NCBI RefSeq assembly: GCF_037126465.1
Contig: NW_026999406.1
Coordinates: 558,001 to 622,000, forward strand
Direction of reading: 5' to 3'
Source of the DNA: Ornithodoros turicata
Taxonomy: Eukaryota; Arthropoda; Arachnida; Ixodida; Argasidae
DNA: 64,000 bases
A program made the translations under genes and the position numbers. The notes beneath the pieces were generated by a model, which saw only the letters and a program-made list of their open reading frames with translations, made no database searches and was not told where the DNA came from. This document shows, in pieces, positions 57,828 through 64,000 of this stretch (within the stretch, counting starts at the first letter, position 1; each line of letters starts with the position of its first letter).

Positions 57828-58127
57828 TTATCTTCCATTTGGCAGGTCCAGTACCAAATTCTGCCGGAAGATGAAGTCTCTGCCCAGGAGAACAGGAACT
57901 GCTAGGCCAGGAAGGTGTACGAAGCGCTGCTTTCGTAATCTCCCATCAAAACGTATCCAGATCACAACTGCAGTCTGTGGTGGAACGGCGTCATTGGAAG
58001 CAAGACGAAGAGTGTCATCTGTGGATTGCAATTCCACATGCCGTGATACGCAATGTTCGTAAACACTATCCCCGCTAAGGGAAGGCGTAGCTCCCGTGTC
58101 GATAAGGGCAATGTAATCTCTGCCCAA
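57828..58127 (-). CDS. gypsy-2 protease
   Basis: A 99-codon frame with the aspartic protease motif ALIDTGATPSL near residue 7 and a later VPVLLGRDFIF block typical of retroelement proteases. It would act as a dimer to cut the Gag-Pol polyprotein. The frame ends just before the palindromic insertion, whose left-hand junction cuts it from RT. The first Met is not a real start, since upstream frames lead from gag through a frame change. Confidence 0.75.
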   Translation of the reverse strand: MGRDYIALIDTGATPSLSGDSVYEHCVSRHVELQSTDDTLRLASNDAVPPQTAVVIWIRFDGRLRKQRFVHLPGLAVPVLLGRDFIFRQNLVLDLPNGR

Positions 58128-58244
58128 AATTGCAACGGCGATGTTTGGTTCCTTATCCTCGATGAAATCACGGATAGAAGAGCAAGAGGAGCCAAGACAT
58201 CTCTTTGCATTATCGTACTGCTTGCAAAGCTAGTGTTTGACTGA

Positions 58245-59202
58245 TCAAGGCCACTGATAGTAACCGTCTGCTCGCATTCTTCGCAACTTGCCGACGTCGT
58301 TGAGCGAGCATTCATGGACGCGGGCTGCGACCGTTTCCGATGGCACATTACGGGTGTTTGGTCGTTGTCGCGTGCATTCCCTATGAAAATGGTTAGGGCT
58401 GCCGCAATTCCAACAGCCGTTGGGAGCTCGTGGCTGCGGGGGCGCACGATGTTGCCGCTCCCGCTGCCGTGAGGGTTTCGCTAGCTGAACGGCCAGGTTG
58501 ACCGCGACTTCAGGGTGGGACGGGTCTGTCAAGGCTCGTTCCTGCGGGGACCGTCCTCTGATCATAGGGGAAAGGATCTAGAGCTCGTTGGGATGACTAC
58601 GCATTGTATGAATTACGGGGGATGTCACCTAAACCTGTTGCATGCAGGCGTTCGACCGTGGCGGCTCCACCGACCACGCACAACGCGGTTCCAACGCCAG
58701 CTCGAGGGCGGAGGGGGCCGGTATTCGAGCTCTGCCAGGAGGTCGTCTTGTATTGAACGAGCCTCCTGGGCCAACGACTCAAGGGTAGTGAAGCGATGGG
58801 CTCTTATGTAGGGCCGGAAGCGCGGGTGGCACTGACGGATAGCCCGTGCGACGCGCTGCTCATAGCAGTGAGATCCGCTCTGCTGTACAGATCTTGCAAT
58901 GCCCGAACGAATTCAGATAAGGTTTCCTTGGGATGTTGAGTTCGCTTATGTAATTCCTCTCTCCGAGGAATTACCAATTCTTCTCCGACCAAGGCAACCT
59001 GCAGGATGCATTTCATTAGAACTTCGTCCGAAATTCCCATATCCGTCTGGTAGGCGGTAAGGTCGTCCAGGAACTCGGCAACATACCTCTTATCGGAGTA
59101 ACCCGACAAGGTAGGCAACGGTAAGTTGAGTCGCATAGGCGCTTGTGCCTGTGGCGGCGAAACCAACCCGGCATCAAGGCGTTGAACTACACTAACGAAC
59201 AC
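58245..59202 (-). pseudogene. gypsy-2 gag
   Basis: The N-terminal part (59202-58804) has LNLPLPTLSGYSDKRYVAEF and ELHKRTQHPKETLSEFVRAL, a capsid-like region. Then, after frame changes, 58565-58245 carries a zinc knuckle CWNCGSPNHFHREC (C-x2-C-x4-H-x4-C). The N-terminus is homologous to that found in gypsy-1 at 14170-13950. Gag would package the element RNA. Frame breaks make this copy non-functional. Confidence 0.75.
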
Positions 59203-59462
59203 AACTCCGTCATGCGTGACAGGAGTTCTGCCGTTGCAATAGCGTCTGACCGCGGCGTGGGCCCCTTTGCCTCGTCAGTCATGAGCTCCGAGTGCTCGCC
59301 CACCGGGTGGGAGCTGAAAAACTCAAAAACAAACAAAAACACACACGAACACGAAAAACCAACAGTAATAAACAACAAACTACAACAACTACTGTAAGCT
59401 ACTACAAACTACCCAAACGAATAGTGCCGCGAGTTCCCCGCCACGGAACAGACGAGCTCGGA

Positions 59463-59481
59463 CCCCAAACGTTGGGCGCCA
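59463..59481 (-). promoter_or_regulatory. gypsy-2 primer binding site
   Basis: TGGCGCCCAACGTTTGGGG on the minus strand, a tRNA-Lys-type primer site as used by several insect LTR elements. It precedes gag in the expected place. Confidence 0.65.
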
Positions 59482-59611
59482 CAAACTAATATGCGTGAAA
59501 TTTTTCCGGGAGGAATCACTCCACTCTGTGAGTAGCGCGCGGTTCAAGTTTCTCTTCCGCATTCCTCCTCTCCCGCGCCCTTTCTCATGTGGAGCGAGCA
59601 ATTATCAGACA

Positions 59612-60200
59612 TGTAGAAGACTACTACCAAAAAGTATTTAAAATACGTTACTAAATACCGAGCGCAAAATGTACTTAAAATACAGTAAGGATAATTCGAA
59701 ATGAAAGTATTTACAGTACAGTAGCAAATACTATGAAAAGTATTTAAGATACTTATAAGATACTCAAAAAATAAACAGCCACAGAAGTGTCAAAATATGC
59801 CTGCAAATTAGACATATGCTTTATCTGAACGCAGTAGTAGGTGCATTTCAAAGTGCTCATCAGACAATCGTCCTCCCTTCATTTGAAAACCTTTTTTTTT
59901 CAAGCCAAATGATAACAGCGTAGACTTGCTTTGAAACGACCTGGAAAGGTCAAGTGTTGTCAGGTGCGGCAAAAAAGAAAAAAAAAAGGAACGCCAATCT
60001 GAATTTTCGACAAACAGGAGAGATTAATTAGAGTACTGAGTACTAAATACTAAAAAGTATTTAATTAATGTACGGTTTAATTTAATTTAATTACGGTACA
60101 AATACTTTTCACGAAGTGTACTCAGTGAGATACTAAGATACCAACAAACGTATTTAAGACACATTATTCAGAGTACGGTACTCAAGATACCTGCAAATCT
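59612..60200. repeat. AAGTATTTAAAATAC-type repeat
   Basis: AAAAAGTATTTAAAATACG, AGTACTAAATACTAAAAAG, AAGTATTTAAGATACTTATA and related words recur and are mutually complementary at both ends. Probably a MITE with diverged TIRs. No ORF. Confidence 0.5.
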
Positions 60201-60369
60201 GGCAATTCTGCAGGACATGCAGCTGGCTCCCGTTACGTCACCGGTGTTGTGCAATGCCAAGCAACCACAGTGGCTCCTGCACGCACCTACAACAGCCGCC
60301 GGCTCTAAAGCGAAACGCACCGCCTCCAAAATAATGTCGCCACCGGCGCGCATACGCTAACGATCTCTG

Positions 60370-60450
60370 ATTGGCTGCGCAATATATGTATAAATATTTG
60401 GATGCTCATTGGTCTAAAAAACTGGCGTCAGTTTCTTTCGCGCTGATTGG
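60370..60450 (+). promoter_or_regulatory. TATA box with three inverted CCAAT boxes
   Basis: GTATAAATA at 60388-60396 lies between ATTGG words at 60370, 60408 and 60446. The cluster is denser than expected by chance in a pol II promoter. A transcript to the right would reach the small gene candidate at 60.7-61.3 kb. Confidence 0.3.
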
Positions 60451-60720
60451 GCGAGAGTCATTTGACTTAGGAGCGAGCATCCGAACGCGCGAACCGCTCA
60501 ACGGAAGCAGTCGAACGGAGGAGAAAGAAAAACGACAGAGGAGACATCGCGTCTGTCCGGCCACGCGTGTTCTCTCGGACTGCAGCCGTTGTGCACGCAG
60601 ATAATAGGGGGTAGTTTTAGAGTTTTGAATGCTTTAGATTTAGATTGTGGCGAACTGCTAATGTGAGAACGGAATGGCACATCCACCTCATCATCACAAC
60701 TGCGGGAAGACGAACATGAC

Positions 60721-61334
60721 ATGGAATCACTGCACCTCCAAAGGACGCAGAAATCGTCAGAGAGGAAGTCTGCACTCTTTCCGACGTACTGCAGGTGAAT
60801 GGTACGACAAGTTTGATTGCTTTTTTGTGACTGAAGGAAGTAATGCAGGTTTATCACGTTAAGTGTATTACGTGCAACATTTACGAGTCACTCAGTACGT
60901 TAGCGGCGTTTCATTGTGCAGTGCATTGCCGTAACTTGTACGTTTCTGATATGCCGTTAATCAAATTATGTGTGGTTATGCTAGCTGCCCCTCATGCGCG
61001 TCGCAGCCGTTCATTCACTGTGATCTACGAACATTCGTGACGAATGCCTTGGTGTTCAGATACGAAATCAAGATCGATTGCCTATCATAGCAGTGATTTT
61101 CGTGCAGAGTTACAGATCATCAATATATTTTTGTTTTGTTTTAGTTATCCCGCAGCCATCGGCAACAACGACGCACATATCTCAGCATTGGCTTTTGAAC
61201 TGCCCTTCGATGTCGAAGCACCTAAAGCTCCAGTGAAGCCTGTTACAAGACGTAAAAAGATATGTACTGTAGCTTTTTTGAGGCAGTTCCCGAGGACAAA
61301 TAAAGTTGATTTGTTATACACCATCGCTTTTTGA
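60721..61334 (+). CDS. Candidate small two-exon gene, unknown
   Basis: Exon 60721-60794 ends at CAG then GTGAAT. Exon 61145-61334 follows a pyrimidine-rich TTTTGTTTTGTTTTAG. The junction is in phase and gives about 87 residues with an acidic, Ser-rich start (MESLHLQRTQKSSERK) and a basic middle (VKPVTRRKK). No family is recognised. An AATAAA at 61299-61304 lies inside the last exon, which argues against the full frame. A promoter-like cluster lies about 300 bp upstream. Confidence 0.2.
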
Positions 61335-61389
61335 TTGTTTGCTTTGGGACAGCATAATTGTTGCTCGACAGCAGGACAGCAAGCGCCGA

Positions 61390-61636
61390 AGACAAACCAC
61401 AAACGGACGAGGCTGGGGTGGTAGGGGGGACGAGAGGAGAGACGAAAAACCCGAGGAGAGAAGGGGAAGGAGGTTGGGAGAGGAGGTCGGTCTGCGCATG
61501 CGCACTGGGCCCCAGCTTTTTTCCCGCGCTGGCCAGCGGAGACGCTGTGAGTGGCTCCTGGGGATCACGTGGTTTGGGCGCCCGCCATTTTCCCTGGACC
61601 ATTGCGTAAACGGCAGCTTCCGGCGGATGCCTACAA
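61390..61636. other. Purine-rich and CpG-rich promoter-like stretch
   Basis: A GA-rich tract (61400-61490) is followed by TGCGCATGCGCA (an NRF1-type dyad), ATCACGTGG (an E-box) and CCCGCCATTTTCC (YY1-like). It lies just upstream of copy B of the 1.5-kb repeat. Confidence 0.3.
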
Positions 61637-63190
61637 GGTCACAAGGTCTCTGGTCGCGTCTGAGGTCTGAAGCACTACGTTTCTCTTCGTTGCAGGCGCT
61701 CGGATAACTCGCTATCATGTACAACTTTTTCTGTGTGAATTGCTTGCTACACTTGCTCTGGCAGGTATGACATGTAAGCTGTACTTTTTCGTCTAATTTA
61801 ATAGTCTTCTGCTCGGCGGCCGTTTACAACAGGAAACACAAGTACCTATCTCCGTGGCTATGATGACTTAGCTGACGACATACGTGGGCCTCTAGCGATT
61901 CGCCGCAACTGTGTATTGGTTGTATCGCCGTCACCAATGGAAAGTGTCTGGTGCTTGCCTGGCGTTGCAATTATATTTACGTGTTGGCATCTGACAACAA
62001 AGCAAGTGCGTTGTGAAGTGCGACTGTGATATTTGGAAGCTGACCCCCTTTGTTGCTCGATTTGTTTGTACGAATTATTAATGCAAAAGACTGCATGGGC
62101 TAATGTTTTGTTTTACCTTGTTTCAAAGCGTGTTCACCATTGCCATTACTATTATTATTCGAAGCATCTTCGCGCTTTCAAGCGATTCTGATTTACTCTG
62201 GATTGCATGGTCTACAGACGCGACGGGCTGGCCGTATTCTCCCGCGTCAAAGGACTTATTGTTTGCCAAATGTCCCACGCAAGAATTTGTGATTTATGTT
62301 ATGTGTGTTTATGTGTTGTGATTTACGCAAGAATTCAGTGTTGAGCACGTCGTAAGTATGACCAGCTAGCATTAACAACAACCATGCCTACAGAAACTCA
62401 AATACTGCGTATTCTGTAAGAGTATTCTGCAAGTTTAACACAATTATTGTTCAACCAGGTTTACAATACAATGTAATAAATTCATAATGAATCCAGAGAC
62501 TGAGGGACACAAACTAACCACACCAGCTCTCCTGCTTCATTACTACTTTTTACTATGGTGTTGCATAAGCTTGTGGTCACCAATCACTTGCTAAGTCACC
62601 AGTAGTGGTACCTGGAAAGAGGCAAAAGCCCCAGTAGTCCCATAACATGGCCTACATTTTGCAACTCAAAAAAAGGGAAATAATTGGTACTTTTTCAAAT
62701 AAGCTAATTCTTGGGCTTCTGGCGGAAATCTGCCTTCTTCGTAAAAGAAGTGTCCAATATGCCACCTGGACAGAGAGTCCTCATCTGTGCAGGCTCCACC
62801 GAGGATTTGGACCCACTTGTATGCATGTCAGGGACAAGGGCACCAGACTCAAACAGCGGAAATGTCGGCATTGAGCTCAGATAGTATGGTAACTAAAATA
62901 CAGAAGACCTAATAACTGAAACACCTACACATGCGCATGACATCCGACACATGCATAATTCTTATGCATATGCAAGCACAGGATGTATTCTTTTTTACAC
63001 TGGCACACAACACATCTAACAACTGTATTGGCACCAATGTTGTCAGCAAATAAGGGTTGAAGTCGCTGCGCAGGCTTTACAGGATGCCCAGAGCAAACTG
63101 AACTGGGTTGAACACAGCAGTACTTCACTGATAGGGTAGAGGTTGGTAAGGTTATTTTTCGTATTGTAAAACAAAGGACAGAGTGGTAGC
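61637..63190 (+). repeat. 1.5-kb dispersed repeat, copy B
   Basis: Colinear with 24978-26440 over the whole length, with indels. Both end near GTAAAACAAAGG. No intact ORF. Confidence 0.75.
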
Positions 63191-63207
63191 AGGAACACGA
63201 TCTCCTG

Positions 63208-63960
63208 ATTTTGTAATAGGTATATGAGAAATTAAGATTACGCAGTTTGAGCCTGACGCCACTTTCCCATGTAACACCCTGAGAGGTCCTGTTTGAGAAA
63301 GTCGCCTCCAGCTACGCGCACTCGGAAAGGTCAAAGGGCCATTTTGATTAACTGTGGCATTTAATATCTTCCTTCATAAAAACGATATAAAAGATGTCCT
63401 AAGCTAATTTTGTAGTACCTATATGTGAAATTAAGATTACGGAGCTTGAGCCCCATAACTCTTTCCCTGTAGCACGCTGAGAGGTCCCGTTTGACAAAAT
63501 CGCCTCCGACACGCGCACTCAAAAACGTCATATGGACATTTTCATCAACTGAGGCGGTTAATGTCTTGCGACATAAAAAGGATATCTAAAACGTCCTAGG
63601 CTGTTTTTGCAATATGGATATGTGAAAATAAGTTTACGGAGTCGGAGCCCCTTACCCCTTTCCCCTGTAGCGCCCTGATGGGTCCCGTATTACCAAATCG
63701 CTTCCGACATTAAAACGATATAAATAATATCCTAAGCTTAGTTTGTAATACGTATTTGAAATTAAGATTACGGAGTTTGAGCCCTATACCTCTTTCCCTT
63801 GTACATATCACCCTGAGGGGTCCCTGTTGAGAAAGTCGCCTCCGACACGCGCACTCGCAAGGGTCAAGTGGCCATATTCATCAAATGCGGCGCTTCCGAC
63901 ATAAAAACGGTATCAAAAATGTCCTGATTTTGTAATACGTATATGTGAAATTGAGATTGT
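63208..63960. repeat. Tandem satellite, about 195-bp unit
   Basis: The landmark ATTAAGATTACGGAGTTTGA recurs (with changes) near 63230, 63432, 63628, 63761 and 63948. CTCCGACACGCGCACTC and CATAAAAACG also repeat. Spacings are about 200, 197, 133 and 189 bp, so one unit is shortened. Confidence 0.8.
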
Positions 63961-64000
63961 CACTCACTCTCTCACTCACTCACTCTGACTCTCTCTCTCT
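63953..64000. repeat. CT-rich microsatellite
   Basis: CACTCACTCTCTCACTCACT continuing to (CT)n at the window edge. It directly follows a truncated satellite unit. Confidence 0.85.

Larger units (their letters stand above)
52850..59481 (-). mobile_element. Ty3/gypsy element 2, interrupted by two insertions
   Basis: The element reads on the minus strand from a primer site at 59463-59481 through gag, protease, RT, RNase H and integrase to a tail near 52850. It is cut by a 1.7-kb palindromic element (56123-57825) between protease and RT and by a SINE (54501-54778) in RNase H. Several frameshifts are also present. A 3' LTR was not recognised. Upstream of the primer site, about 59484-59611 may be the 5' LTR, starting TGTCTGATAATTG. 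Confidence 0.85.

Noticed and set aside
63953..64000. Telomeric repeat at the right edge
   Set aside because: The motif is CTCACT/CT-type, not the arthropod TTAGG repeat.
41..64000. CRISPR array, bacterial operons or prophage
   Set aside because: Repeats are transposon ends, satellites or microsatellites. Genes have introns and eukaryotic signals.

Overview
The window looks like nuclear DNA of an arthropod, most probably an ixodid tick. Introns are short with good splice sites. The repeats include a Penelope-like element, an RNase H-bearing I-type LINE, a CR1/Jockey-type LINE with an (ATT)n tail, Ty3/gypsy, P-element, hAT, mariner and CACTA/EnSpm-like transposons, many foldback MITEs, and a tRNA-headed SINE that reminds me of the tick Ruka family. 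The species cannot be fixed from sequence alone. No bacterial operon, rRNA gene or CRISPR array is visible. Most of the 64 kb is layered transposon debris; only one gene reads as nearly intact.

Layout. 0-3.2 kb: two head-to-head Penelope 5' parts with a 0.7-kb mini LTR element between them. 3.8-4.6 kb: a hAT transposase end. 6.7-9.5 kb: two arrays of a GGGTGTAA-type MITE around a weak spliced gene candidate. 10.9-14.8 kb: gypsy-1, apparently chimeric. 19.4 kb: a decayed THAP exon. 21.6-27.6 kb: a P-element-like (THAP9-type) pseudogene carrying one copy of a 1.5-kb repeat whose second copy is at 61.6-63.2 kb. 28.7-34.1 kb: two LINEs in tandem. 36.5-41 kb: palindromic repeats, an LTR-like piece, a tandemly duplicated tRNA-like SINE and a foldback. 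41.3-49.3 kb: an eight-exon DUF4806 gene and, upstream on the same strand, a CACTA/EnSpm-like transposase. 51 kb: a mariner pseudogene. 52.8-59.5 kb: gypsy-2, with a SINE inserted in its RNase H and a 1.7-kb giant palindrome between protease and reverse transcriptase. 63.2-64 kb: a tandem satellite ending in a CT microsatellite.

The most interesting part is 41-49 kb. Placing eight exons by splice site and phase gives a 341-residue DUF4806 protein with every junction in phase, provided one A7/T7 homopolymer is really A6. It lies directly downstream of a nearly full-length transposase in the same orientation, so the two may be partners in one transposon, or the DUF4806 gene may be a host gene derived from one. 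The second is the 56.1-57.8 kb palindrome, whose two arms carry related outward-reading ORFs and whose left arm holds a nested MITE with the empty site still readable in the right arm.
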